Source: Pseudomonadota bacterium
Lineage (GTDB): Bacteria > Myxococcota_A > UBA796 > UBA9615
Direction: 5' to 3'
Length of the DNA stretch: 64,000 nucleotides
NCBI GenBank assembly: GCA_024229515.1
Contig: JAAESI010000277.1
Coordinates: forward strand, 1 to 64,000
The translations under genes were made by a program, and so were the position numbers. How positions within the stretch are numbered: position 1 is the first letter of the stretch; the number at the start of each line of letters is the position of its first letter. Positions 1 through 8,000 of this stretch are shown piece after piece. Under the pieces are notes generated by a model, which worked only from the letters and a program-made list of their open reading frames with translations, searched no databases and was not told the DNA's origin.

Positions 1-224
1 CGGACGTGCACTACGGCCGCGCCGAGATCGTCCTCGCTACCCGCCAGGCCGCGCTCGATGCGGCCTTCGCCGTCCGCCCTGAGCGTTTCCCCAACGGCAG
101 GCCGACGGTCAAACCGCTGCCCGAGGCCGTGTACATCAACCAGCCCGAGAACTTGCTGGGCACGAGTGATGAGAGCGCTCACTAAATGATGTCGGCTGGT
201 GTCTCAAAGTCGTTGACAGGTTCC
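1..224 (+). mobile_element. Right end of an IS3-like insertion sequence (cut by the window edge)
   Basis: The region holds the last 60 codons of an integrase-core transposase followed by about 40 non-coding bases that include GTGTCTCAAAGTCGTTGACA near 200-218. I read this as the right terminal part of the element. The other end lies outside the window, so neither the inverted repeat pair nor a target duplication can be checked. Immediately after it the reading frame of a lipoprotein begins without a start codon, which sets the boundary near 220-226. Confidence 0.6.
3..185 (+). CDS. Integrase-core transposase, C-terminal fragment
   Basis: Sixty codons are open from the window edge to TAA at 183-185. 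The residues HYGRAEIVLATRQ, then a PERFPNGRP segment and PLPEAVYINQP, match the C-terminal end that follows the DDE integrase core in IS3-type transposases, where the usual form is RFVRGRPxxPxLPxAVWINPP. The catalytic residues lie upstream of the window. The protein would cut and join DNA ends during transposition of its own element. Whether the element is intact cannot be judged. Confidence 0.7.
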   Translation, partial: DVHYGRAEIVLATRQAALDAAFAVRPERFPNGRPTVKPLPEAVYINQPENLLGTSDESAH

Positions 225-225
225 G

Positions 226-624
226 CTGCGAGCCCTCCTGCTGCTCCTGGTCCTGACCTTCACGTCGGGCTGCGAGCTGATCAACGACCAGGATGAGGAC
301 GGCGACGGGGTCCTCCTGGGCCTGCTCTCGCTGGACTGCAACGGCAACAACGCCGACGTCTACCCGGGCGCGCCCGAGCTCTGCGACAACCTGGACAACA
401 ACTGCGACGGCAGCTGGCTCTGCGACGACGTCCCCGACTGCGACGACACCAACCCGATCGTGCGCCCGGGCCTCGCCGAGCTCTGCGACGGCCTCGACAA
501 CGACTGCAACACCGCCATCGACGACGGCTTCGATGTCGACGGCGACGGCTACACCACCTGCAACGGCGACTGCGACGACACCAACGCGAGCGTGAATCCG
601 GGCGTCTTCGATGCCACGCGGTGA
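226..624 (+). pseudogene. MopE-like Cys/Asp-repeat lipoprotein, 5' end removed by the IS
   Basis: The frame reads LRALLLLLVLTFTSGCE, a lipoprotein signal with lipobox TSGC, then three to four MopE-type units such as ELCDNLDNNCDG and ELCDGLDNDCN with intervening DGDGY segments. No ATG, GTG or TTG precedes it: an in-frame TGA lies at 214-216 inside the IS end, and the first native codon is CTG where ATG would be expected. The IS therefore appears to have removed the start and promoter. The 3' end is also abrupt, stopping mid-repeat (NPGVFDATR), so a second lesion is possible. MopE-like repeats are thought to bind metals, and the mature protein would have been membrane-anchored. Confidence 0.7.
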
Positions 625-662
625 CGGCGTCCCGGTTCGTGCTGCGCTGGCGCTGATGCGCC

Positions 663-668
663 TACACT
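663..668 (+). promoter_or_regulatory. -10-like hexamer TACACT, leaderless start
   Basis: TACACT ends seven bases before the ATG at 676, and no Shine-Dalgarno is visible in between. A start site 6-7 nt after a -10 element would fall on the ATG itself. Confidence 0.45.
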
Positions 669-675
669 GAGTTCG

Positions 676-2061
676 ATGCGCGCCGTCCTTGCCGCCCTCG
701 TCTTGCTCCCCGCCACGGCGCTGGCCGGGGGGGAGGTACGCATCCTCGCGGACGTGCTCCTGGACCAGCCCGAGACCTACGAGGGGGGCTCCCTGATCGG
801 CCCCCCCGACTCGCGCGCCACCTGGTACTCCTTCGGCGGCATCGAGCCCTTCGGCGGCATCGCCATGCTCGCCTTCTCCACCGGGGAAGCGGGCGCCGAT
901 CCCCTCCCCGGCACGGATCTGGGCGCGGTCGGGGCCGACAACGACATCGCCGGCCTGAACCTGACCCTGCGGGCCCCCGCCGACGCCCACAGCCTGCGCA
1001 TCGCCGTGCGCGCCCTCGCCCCCGAGGCCGAAGACGAATCCTCGGTCGCCGAAGACGTCGCCCGCATCCTCGTGGCCGGCGACCCGGCCTCGCTGGATCC
1101 CTGGACCCTCGGCGATCTGCAGCCCGGCTCCGAGGCGTTCCTCGGCGCCCGCGACCACGAGCTCGACGGCACCCCCTTCGACGGCTCCGGGGGCACCGGC
1201 ACGGCCTGGATCGAGGCCATCACCCCCGTCTCCCCCAACGCCCAGATCGCGCTGCGGATCGAGGTCCGGGACGGCGGCGACAACGCCTTCGGCGACCTCC
1301 TCCTGCTGGTCGACTCACTCCGCTTCGACACCGGCGTGGTCGAGGACGTCATGCCCGGACCGGCTCCCCTGCTGCTGGCGGTCACCCCCGCCGAAATCCC
1401 GGAGGAGCTGCCCACCACTGTGCTGCTGTCGGGGCGCACGTTCCCCCCCGACGTCGACGTGCAGGTCGTCGACGGCACCGGTGCGGTGCTAGCGGCGCTC
1501 GCTCCCGACGACGTGCGTTGGCGCTCCGGCGAGCAGATCGAGGTCGACCTCCCGGCCCTCCCCGAAGGCGCCGCGGGCGTACGGCTGACGTGGTCCGGCG
1601 GGTCGCTGCGGTGGGACGACGTGCTGAGCATCGACACCCCCCGCCCCTGGATCGACGCCCTCGTCCCCTCGGTCGGTCCCACGGCCGGCGGGGGCCTCGT
1701 GACCGTCTACGGCGACGGCTTCTACGACGTCACGAGCGTCACCCTCGGGGACCTCGAGGTCGCCTCCTGGGCGGTGGTGTCCCCCGAGCGCCTCGACCTG
1801 GTGGTCCCCTCGGGCCCCGCCGGCGCCGGCGATCTGGAGCTGTTCGCCGCGGGCGGGTTCGTCGAACTGACGGACGCGTTCACGTGGACCGAGGGGGGCC
1901 CCACGGCCGGCGACGGCGACGATGACGACGACCCCGGGGGCCCCACTCCGATCCAGTGCGCCTCGGCGGACGGAGGACGTGGCGGGCTGATCGGCGGGCT
2001 GTTGGTGCTGGCTGCCCTCAGCCGGCGACGTAGCGGCGGACGGCGCTCAGCATCCGGGTGA
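676..2061 (+). CDS. Secreted TIG-domain protein with MYXO-CTERM-like tail
   Basis: The 461-residue product begins with a signal peptide (MRAVLAALVLLPATALAGG). Residues about 20-225 look like a beta-rich anchor domain with VDSLRFD near its end, similar in style to choice-of-anchor L domains. An IPT/TIG immunoglobulin-like fold lies at about 325-410 (PSVGPTAGGGLVTVYGDGF). A short Gly/Asp-rich linker with DGDDDDDPGG precedes the tail CASADGG, a helix GLIGGLLVLAAL and an Arg cluster. The tail resembles MYXO-CTERM, a sorting signal for surface display. The last 44 bases overlap the 3' end of the convergent gene. The function is unknown and probably structural or adhesive. Confidence 0.75.
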   Translation: MRAVLAALVLLPATALAGGEVRILADVLLDQPETYEGGSLIGPPDSRATWYSFGGIEPFGGIAMLAFSTGEAGADPLPGTDLGAVGADNDIAGLNLTLRAPADAHSLRIAVRALAPEAEDESSVAEDVARILVAGDPASLDPWTLGDLQPGSEAFLGARDHELDGTPFDGSGGTGTAWIEAITPVSPNAQIALRIEVRDGGDNAFGDLLLLVDSLRFDTGVVEDVMPGPAPLLLAVTPAEIPEELPTTVLLSGRTFPPDVDVQVVDGTGAVLAALAPDDVRWRSGEQIEVDLPALPEGAAGVRLTWSGGSLRWDDVLSIDTPRPWIDALVPSVGPTAGGGLVTVYGDGFYDVTSVTLGDLEVASWAVVSPERLDLVVPSGPAGAGDLELFAAGGFVELTDAFTWTEGGPTAGDGDDDDDPGGPTPIQCASADGGRGGLIGGLLVLAALSRRRSGGRRSASG

Positions 2062-3019
2062 TGCCGCGGTCGCGCACGGTCATCAGCCGCGCCTTGCCGG
2101 TCCCTGCCTTGTAGTTCTCGCTGATGCTGTGATCGAGCAGCGTCGCGCCCCAGATGACGACGACGTCGGCGCGACGCATGTCCGCCTCGGCCTTGTGGGT
2201 GGGGCGGCGGACCGTGCCCAGGACCAGGTCCATGCGCAGATCGGGGTGGGCATCCGCGAGCGCACCGAGCTGCTTGCGGTAGGCCGGGGAGCCGCCCACC
2301 ACGACGACGTTCTTGACCCCCTTGGAGGCGCACGCGTCCGCGAACGTGGCGAAGGCGGCGCGGATGTCCGAGCCGCCGCAGATCTCGCACCGCCGGGCCT
2401 GCACCGTCACGCTCGCCGTCGGCCCGTCCGGCAGGCAGGAGTCCCGGCCGCAGACCAGCGCCACCCGCTCGTCCAGCAGCGCCGCAAACTGATCCGGAGA
2501 CGCCAGCTCGATCGCTTCGATCAGCTGATCCGCGCGCACATCCAGCAGCCCCAGGAGGGCCTCGATGTCCTCGTCGCGGGAGCCGAGCCCGCGCTCCCGC
2601 AGCGTCGCTTCCAGCCCCGAGGAGGCCGTCACCGCCAGCAGCTGGGTGCGGGTTTCGGTGAGCTCGTCCGACAAGGAGCGGCGCTTGCGGTCGACCCCAT
2701 CACGCTCGGCGACGAGCACGCGGATGCGCTCCTCGGCTTCCTCGGTGTGGCCCTCGGCGGTGGTGGCGCGGGCCTCGGCGGCGGCGACGTCGTTGCGGGC
2801 GGCCGCCAGCTGGGTGGTCAGCGACGCCACCTCGGCGCGGGCCGCGGTGAGGGCAGCCGATGGCAGGGCGGGGGCGGGTCGAGGGGGCGGAGCGGGGGCC
2901 GCGGTCGGACCGGACGGCGGCGGGGGTGGCTTCGACGGCGCGGGGCCCTTGCTCCCGTCGTAGGAGCGCACCCCGGTCATCGCCATCATCTCCTCGAAGG
3001 TGAGGTCGTCGCCGCTCAT
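2018..3019 (-). CDS. DUF2325-like protein with N-terminal coiled coil
   Basis: The 333-residue cytoplasmic protein has an acidic N-terminus, a Pro/Ala-rich stretch (residues 24-50) and a coiled coil (about 55-125). Its C-terminal domain begins near 240 with NVVVVGGSPAYRKQL and continues through DVVVIWGATLLDHSISEN. That end matches the DUF2325 pattern: a Rossmann-like strand, GG, then a conserved H...SN-type segment. A CEICGG pair of cysteines lies just before it. The role is unknown. It is divergent from the TonB receptor gene with only 24 bases between start codons, and it overlaps the end of the upstream convergent gene. Confidence 0.7.
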   Translation of the reverse strand: MSGDDLTFEEMMAMTGVRSYDGSKGPAPSKPPPPPSGPTAAPAPPPRPAPALPSAALTAARAEVASLTTQLAAARNDVAAAEARATTAEGHTEEAEERIRVLVAERDGVDRKRRSLSDELTETRTQLLAVTASSGLEATLRERGLGSRDEDIEALLGLLDVRADQLIEAIELASPDQFAALLDERVALVCGRDSCLPDGPTASVTVQARRCEICGGSDIRAAFATFADACASKGVKNVVVVGGSPAYRKQLGALADAHPDLRMDLVLGTVRRPTHKAEADMRRADVVVIWGATLLDHSISENYKAGTGKARLMTVRDRGITRMLSAVRRYVAG

Positions 3020-3026
3020 GCATCGA

Positions 3027-3032
3027 TCTATA
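3027..3032 (-). promoter_or_regulatory. -10-like hexamer TATAGA for the DUF2325-like gene
   Basis: Read on the minus strand, TATAGA ends seven bases before the ATG at 3019. It overlaps the plus-strand TACACT at 3031-3036, so the two promoters would share bases. Confidence 0.5.
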
Positions 3033-3036
3033 CACT
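3031..3036 (+). promoter_or_regulatory. -10-like hexamer TACACT for the TonB receptor gene
   Basis: TACACT ends seven bases before the ATG at 3044, with no ribosome-binding site between them. The same hexamer and spacing occur before the gene at 676. Confidence 0.5.
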
Positions 3037-3043
3037 GCGGCCG

Positions 3044-5092
3044 ATGCGGACGGCCCTCGTGATCGCGTGGTTCCTCGTGCTGGCGCCCGCGGCGTGGGCG
3101 CAGAGCGACGACGATGACTCCGCCGCCGAGGGCGACGACGACGACTCCGCCGACGCCGACGAGCCCGACGACGGAACCCCCGCCGTGTCCGAGACCCTGG
3201 TCGTCACCGCCACCGGCGAGCCTCGGCTGCTCAGCGAAGCCCCCCTCCCCGTCCGCGTCATCGACGAGGAGACCATCCGCCGCAGCGGCGCCGCTGACGC
3301 CGCCGACCTGCTCAAGCGGGCCCCCGGCATCCCCGTCATGTCCCAGGGGATCGACAACCGGGGCGGCGTCTCCGGCATCAGCCTCCAGGGCATCCCCGCA
3401 GGCCGCACCCTCATCCTCCTGGATGGGCGTCCCGTCTCCGGCGACGTCGGCGGCATCGTCGACCTCAGCCAGTTCCCCGCGGACATACTGGAGCGGGTGG
3501 AGATCGTCGAAGGCCCCATGTCGGCGCTGTACGGCAGCGACGCCCTCGGCGGCGTGGTCAACCTGATCACCCGCAAGCCGCCGCCGGGGACCCGGATCTC
3601 GGGGCGCGTGCAGGGCAGCTCCGATCCCTCCGTCGACCTCGGCCTCACCCTGTCGTCGGCCCAGGCGGACGGGCTGCAGTGGGGCTCCACGGTGACGGGC
3701 AAGCTCGCCGCCGCCATCGATCTCGACACCGACGACCTCGCCACCGATCTGGACGACCGCAAGGCCGTCTCATGGCGCTTCTTCGCGGCCCTGCGGCGCG
3801 AGCGAAACCGGCTCGAAATCTCGACCCTGTACGCCCACGACGCCCGCGACGGCGTGCTCCTGCGGCGCAACAACGCGATCGACCACATCGCCGTGTACGA
3901 CGCCCGCAAGCGGCACGACCGGTTCGACGCCAACTTCAGCTGGCTCCACCGCTACCCGGGCCTGGGCTCCACCCGGCTCGAGGTCGACGTCACCGACTAC
4001 GCCTTCGCCTTCGACGAAGACCTGCGCGCCAGCGACGTGCGCTCCATCCGCCGCGCCCGCACCACCGCCGGCGCGGGCCGCTTCCGGTTCGACCTCCGGT
4101 ACGTGCCCTGGGGCTCGCTGGCGGCCGGCGTCGAGGGGCGGATCGAAGGACTGCGCGTCTTCCAGGACCGCTCGGAGGCGACGGGCGGCCAGGTCCGCCT
4201 CGAAGAAGTCGCGCCCACGGTCGAAGGCGCCGTCGAGCCCTGGGTGCAGGCCGACCTGCGGCTGTTCGGCGGCCGCCTGGAGGTGGTGCCGGGCATCCGC
4301 CTGTCGATCCACGACTCCTACGGCTTCGCCCCCGCCCCCTCGATCGCCATCCGCGTGGACCTCTGGAAGAACGCCTCGCTGCGCCTGTCGGGCGGGCGCG
4401 GCTACCGGGCTCCGTCGCTGAAGGACCGGCACCTCGTCTTCGACCACGCGGCGCTCGGGTACATCGTCTACGGCGACCCCGACCTGCGGCCCGAGTCCTC
4501 CTGGGGGGCGAACCTGAGCCTGGAGCAGCGGATCGCCAACCGCGCCACCATCCGCGTGGGCGGCTACGCCAACCGACTCCTCGATCTGATCACCTACGTC
4601 TACGACGGCGCCAGCAGCACCGACGGCCTGAACGTCTACCGATCGACCAACGTCGAGGGGGCCAGGACCTTCGGCGCCCAGGCTACGGCCGAGGTCCGCT
4701 ACCCCTGGATCGTCGCCACCGTGGCCTACCGATTCCTCTGGGCGCTGGCCGACGACGGCTTCTTCCTGCCCGACTCCTCGGTGCACGGACTGAGGGGCAC
4801 AATCGAGCTGACCCTGGCGAAGATCGATCTGTCGCTCTACAACTCCGTGGCATGGGAGAGCGAACGATTCGTCGACACCAGCCAGCAGCTCCGCAGCCCG
4901 GGGCTGGTCCGGTGGGACATCCGCCTGGAGAAGCGCTTCACCGGCCGCCACGAGATGGCGGTCTTCGTCGGCGTGGACAACGTGCTGAACCAGCGACGGG
5001 ATCCGGCGGTCGAGGGCGACTTCCGACCCGTCGAGGGGCGGCGGGTGCTGGCGGGCGTGCGCGGAGCGTTGCGATTCGAACCGGCGCACTGA
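3044..5092 (+). CDS. TonB-dependent outer-membrane receptor
   Basis: The 682-residue protein has a signal peptide (1-20), an Asp-rich linker with two DDDDSA units (about 22-45), a TonB-box-like ETLVVTA near 52, and a plug domain to about 170 (ADLLKRAPGIPV, LQGIPAGRTLILLDGRPV, VEIVEGPMSALYGSDALGGV). A 22-strand-type barrel runs to the C-terminus. The family imports chelated metals, heme or cobalamin with energy from TonB. The next gene encodes an HmuY-like lipoprotein, which suggests heme, but the substrate is an inference. The ATG at 3044 was chosen over upstream codons because it begins the signal peptide and follows a -10-like hexamer. Confidence 0.92.
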   Translation: MRTALVIAWFLVLAPAAWAQSDDDDSAAEGDDDDSADADEPDDGTPAVSETLVVTATGEPRLLSEAPLPVRVIDEETIRRSGAADAADLLKRAPGIPVMSQGIDNRGGVSGISLQGIPAGRTLILLDGRPVSGDVGGIVDLSQFPADILERVEIVEGPMSALYGSDALGGVVNLITRKPPPGTRISGRVQGSSDPSVDLGLTLSSAQADGLQWGSTVTGKLAAAIDLDTDDLATDLDDRKAVSWRFFAALRRERNRLEISTLYAHDARDGVLLRRNNAIDHIAVYDARKRHDRFDANFSWLHRYPGLGSTRLEVDVTDYAFAFDEDLRASDVRSIRRARTTAGAGRFRFDLRYVPWGSLAAGVEGRIEGLRVFQDRSEATGGQVRLEEVAPTVEGAVEPWVQADLRLFGGRLEVVPGIRLSIHDSYGFAPAPSIAIRVDLWKNASLRLSGGRGYRAPSLKDRHLVFDHAALGYIVYGDPDLRPESSWGANLSLEQRIANRATIRVGGYANRLLDLITYVYDGASSTDGLNVYRSTNVEGARTFGAQATAEVRYPWIVATVAYRFLWALADDGFFLPDSSVHGLRGTIELTLAKIDLSLYNSVAWESERFVDTSQQLRSPGLVRWDIRLEKRFTGRHEMAVFVGVDNVLNQRRDPAVEGDFRPVEGRRVLAGVRGALRFEPAH

Positions 5093-6117
5093 TCGCGGCG
5101 GCGGTGCTGGCCGTCGGCTGCCTGCCCGATGAGCCTCCCGGCGGCCCCGTACCCACCGAGACGCTCACCCTGACCGCGGGCGAGACCCTCGATCTCATCG
5201 ACGGCGCCGGCACCGCGGACGCCTGGGACATCGTCTTCGACGGCCGGGATCTCTTCCTCAACGGCGGTGAGTCGGGCGACGGGCGCGCCGGCGGCATCGA
5301 CATGCGGCTGCTGGATCTGGAGCTCCCGTTCGAGGACCTCAACCGCAAGAACCAGATCCTCTACTTCTTCTTCTACGACTCCAACGCCAGCGCCCTGTCG
5401 GACTGGTGGTGGTACGGCCTCGACGGCACCCACACGCTGTTCAGCAACTTCCACGTCTACTTCGTGCGGCGCGACGGCCGGGAATTCGCGGTCCAGATCC
5501 TCGACTACTACCGGGTCATCGACGGCTCCGCGGAGGCCGGCTACCCCGAGTTCCGCTGGACCGAGGTGGGCACGGACGCCACCTTCGTCGAGGACATCGA
5601 CGCCACCGCCGGAGGCCTCGGCGCCGACGCATCGGACCCCGCGAACAAGTGGACCTACTTCTCGTTCGATGGCGGGGTGGTCGACCTGACGGACGAAGAA
5701 GCGCTCGACAGCGACGCCTGGGACCTGGGCTTCAAGCGGTTCAACATCAAGAGCAACGGCCCCCCCTCGGGCCCCGCCGCCACCGAGACCTACGACTTCG
5801 ACGCCGCCCGGGGCGAGGACGAGGACGACGTGCTCGGCTTCACCGCCGAGGGCCAGGAAGGCTGGTTCGACGACCGCGTCGACGCCTGGGATCCCGACGG
5901 CAGCGAGGAGTTCACCCAGGACTCCATCCGACCGGTGCTGCGCCAGTGGTGGACGCCCGGGGACGCGGGCGAACCCGCGCTGGTGGACGGCCGATGGTTC
6001 CTGGTGTCGGACCGCTCCGGCGGGCTCGTGGCGAAGCTGCGCATCATCGACCGCGCCAGCGGTGGGTCGGACGCGACGTTCGATGAGGTCACCCTCGAGT
6101 GGGCGGTGCTGGAGTGA
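5074..6117 (+). CDS. HmuY-like lipoprotein
   Basis: The frame gives a lipoprotein signal (IRTGALIAAAVLAVGC, lipobox Cys about residue 16) and two HmuY-type halves, marked by DAWDIVFDGRDLFLNGG and DAWDLGFKRFNIKSNG. HmuY proteins bind heme at the surface and pass it to a TonB receptor, and this gene overlaps the end of such a receptor gene. The start is a problem: no ATG, GTG or TTG is in frame before the signal. ATT at 5074 or CTG at 5089 (overlapping the receptor TGA) are the options, so translation may be coupled from the upstream gene. The coordinate given assumes ATT. Confidence 0.75.
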   Translation: MRTGALIAAAVLAVGCLPDEPPGGPVPTETLTLTAGETLDLIDGAGTADAWDIVFDGRDLFLNGGESGDGRAGGIDMRLLDLELPFEDLNRKNQILYFFFYDSNASALSDWWWYGLDGTHTLFSNFHVYFVRRDGREFAVQILDYYRVIDGSAEAGYPEFRWTEVGTDATFVEDIDATAGGLGADASDPANKWTYFSFDGGVVDLTDEEALDSDAWDLGFKRFNIKSNGPPSGPAATETYDFDAARGEDEDDVLGFTAEGQEGWFDDRVDAWDPDGSEEFTQDSIRPVLRQWWTPGDAGEPALVDGRWFLVSDRSGGLVAKLRIIDRASGGSDATFDEVTLEWAVLE

Positions 6118-7058
6118 CTCTGCGGGTGCACGGCGCGCCGGTCCCCACGACGCTACGGCGCTACGGTCCCGCCAATGGACCGCTCCCCCCCGTGCTCCTG
6201 GTGCCGGGCCTGAGCGCCGGCCCCTTCGGCTTCACCGTCGGCGGCGAGCGCTCGCTGGTCGGCGCCCTCGCGGCGGCCGGCCGATCGGTCTGGACGGTCG
6301 ACCTCGGCTACTCGGTGAACAGCCCCACCCGGCAGGACTTCTCCGCCGTGGTGGAGTCGGTGCGGCGGGCGATCGACGTGCTCGACCGGCGGGCCGAAGC
6401 GGGGAACGACTGGGCCCCCGACGCGGTCGGCCACAGCCTCGGGGGCCACGTGATGCTCGCCCTCACAGCGGTCGGCGCCCCCATCCGCCGGCTCGCCACC
6501 ATCGCGACGGCGCTGGACTACCGCAAGGGCGGCTCGGCGTGGACCGCCCTGTCGGCGCCGGCGCGGCTGGGCAAGCTGGAAGCCCGCCGCCGATCCGCCC
6601 GGGGCGGCATCCCCGTGGAGCTGCTGTCGACGCTGACGTGGCCGCTGTTCGGGCGCGCCGTGCCGATGCCGTTCCAGGAGAACAACTTCCATCGGGGGGC
6701 GACCGACGGGCCGCGGATCCGGGAGGTCGTGGCGCGGTCGATGCGCGACATCCCCCTGCCCCTGCTGGCCTCGCTGGCCGGGCTGGTGCTGCCCGAAGGG
6801 CTGACCTGGGGCGACCCGAAGCGCTCGCTGACGGACGCCGTCGCCGACATCGAGGTGCCGGTGCTCGTGGTCGGAGGACGCCAGGACCGGCAGTGCCCCG
6901 TGGAGGCCGTGCGCCACGCCGCCGCGACGATCCCGGGAGCGAGGCTGCTGGAGGTGGGCGAGGACCGCACCGGCCTCGGCTTCGGCCACTACGACGTGGT
7001 CACCGGCACCCGGGCGCCCGAGCAGGTCTTCGGCCCCGTGGTCGACTTCCTGAGCTAG
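6099..7058 (+). CDS. Alpha/beta hydrolase
   Basis: The 319-residue protein has the hydrolase pattern: oxyanion region LLVPGLSAGPFGF, nucleophile elbow GHSLGG with Ser at about residue 113, and a late Asp in VLVVGGRQDRQCPVEAV. The final His is probably in GFGHYDVV. Such enzymes cleave esters, amides or lipids; the substrate is unknown. GTG at 6099 is preceded by GAGG at good spacing. An alternative GTG at 6114 would overlap the HmuY-like stop by four bases. The gene is translationally linked to the receptor/HmuY pair. No signal peptide is seen, so it is probably cytoplasmic. Confidence 0.82.
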   Translation: MGGAGVTLRVHGAPVPTTLRRYGPANGPLPPVLLVPGLSAGPFGFTVGGERSLVGALAAAGRSVWTVDLGYSVNSPTRQDFSAVVESVRRAIDVLDRRAEAGNDWAPDAVGHSLGGHVMLALTAVGAPIRRLATIATALDYRKGGSAWTALSAPARLGKLEARRRSARGGIPVELLSTLTWPLFGRAVPMPFQENNFHRGATDGPRIREVVARSMRDIPLPLLASLAGLVLPEGLTWGDPKRSLTDAVADIEVPVLVVGGRQDRQCPVEAVRHAAATIPGARLLEVGEDRTGLGFGHYDVVTGTRAPEQVFGPVVDFLS

Positions 7059-7949
7059 TCAGCGCGGCTTCAGCAGGCGCGTCTTGCCCTTGGGCTTGAC
7101 CGCCAGGTCGAGGACGAACGCCATCGTCGCGACCACCTCGTCCACCGACTGGTCACGCACGATGAGGCTGACGACGCGCTCCCCGCCGAGCTTCTTGGCG
7201 AGCACGATCTCGGGCTCGGGCTGCACGCTGTTGAGCAGGCCCACGAGGTTGGTCAGCGGCATCTGAACCAGGTCCAGCGAGATCGCGCCGTCGGGCGCCG
7301 CCGCCTCGGTCGAAGCGGTCCCCAGGGCCGCCACGCAGCCCTCCCGTCCCTCGGCGACGGCGCGGACCACCGACGTGGACTCGGACACCTGCACACAGAG
7401 CCCCGCGTGGGCGAGCAAGGCGTCGACCGTGGCGGACGGCTCCGCGCCGCGGGCGTGGAAGTCGATCTCGACCTCCAGCGCCCCATCGGCGGCCAGGTTG
7501 TGCGACGGGAGCACGGCGCTCAGCAGGCGGAGGACGGCAGCGGCATCCGCGGCAGCCAGCGAGAGGTCGACAGTCCCCGCGGCCCGTTCGGACGCCGGCG
7601 GCCGCACGCCGGGAAGCACCAGCTGTTCGTTCTTCTCGATGATCGAGCCGTCGGCGAGGTCCCGGAACTGCTGATTCACGGTGATTCCACCCGCCTCGAT
7701 CTCGGTCACGACGCCGTACTCGGCCCCGAGGAGGGTGCGAACCTCGACCCGGTGGGCGCGGCCGTCGGGGGTGCGTACGAGCGCCCAGGCGCCAGCATCG
7801 GAGATCCAGGTGCCGACGAGCACATGGTCGGCCAGCCCATGGACCATCAACGGCCCCGGCGGCGGCTCCTCGGCGTTCGCGGGAGCGCTCATCAACAGCA
7901 GGACGACAACGGGCAGAACGGCTCGAAGAGGCATGAGACTCCGGGGCAA
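7059..7949 (-). CDS. PilP-like / secretin N-domain protein
   Basis: After a signal peptide (about 1-26), residues 45-115 resemble PilP, the type IV pilus pilotin-like partner of the secretin (WALVRTPDGRAHRVEV, YGVVTEIEAGGITV). Residues about 125-195 and 222-290 look like two STN/secretin N0-type domains (DLSLAAADAAAVLRLLSAV; SLDLVQMPLTNLVGLLNSV). No secretin barrel follows and no other pilus gene is in view. It may cap or bind a secretin, or be a stand-alone periplasmic module. GGAG lies five bases before the ATG at 7934-7936 region, so either of two Met codons could start translation. Confidence 0.6.
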   Translation of the reverse strand: MPRSLMPLRAVLPVVVLLLMSAPANAEEPPPGPLMVHGLADHVLVGTWISDAGAWALVRTPDGRAHRVEVRTLLGAEYGVVTEIEAGGITVNQQFRDLADGSIIEKNEQLVLPGVRPPASERAAGTVDLSLAAADAAAVLRLLSAVLPSHNLAADGALEVEIDFHARGAEPSATVDALLAHAGLCVQVSESTSVVRAVAEGREGCVAALGTASTEAAAPDGAISLDLVQMPLTNLVGLLNSVQPEPEIVLAKKLGGERVVSLIVRDQSVDEVVATMAFVLDLAVKPKGKTRLLKPR

Positions 7950-7967
7950 GGGTCCCCCACACTTCGG

Positions 7968-7978
7968 GGGTCAGACCC
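7968..7978. repeat. REP-like palindrome GGGTCAGACCC
   Basis: An 11-base perfect palindrome with a central A lies in the 51-base spacer between two minus-strand genes, next to a second imperfect stem (CCCCC...GGGGG at 7954-7970). It resembles short extragenic palindromes mobilised by REP-associated transposases, or it could end transcription of the TIR gene. No second copy was found in this window. Confidence 0.4.
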
Positions 7979-8000
7979 TGAGTATTTCCCTTTTCCGTGC

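Noticed and set aside
136-1158. A 340-codon minus-strand frame across the IS and first genes
   Set aside because: It crosses the IS boundary and lies opposite genes with clear signal peptides and domains.
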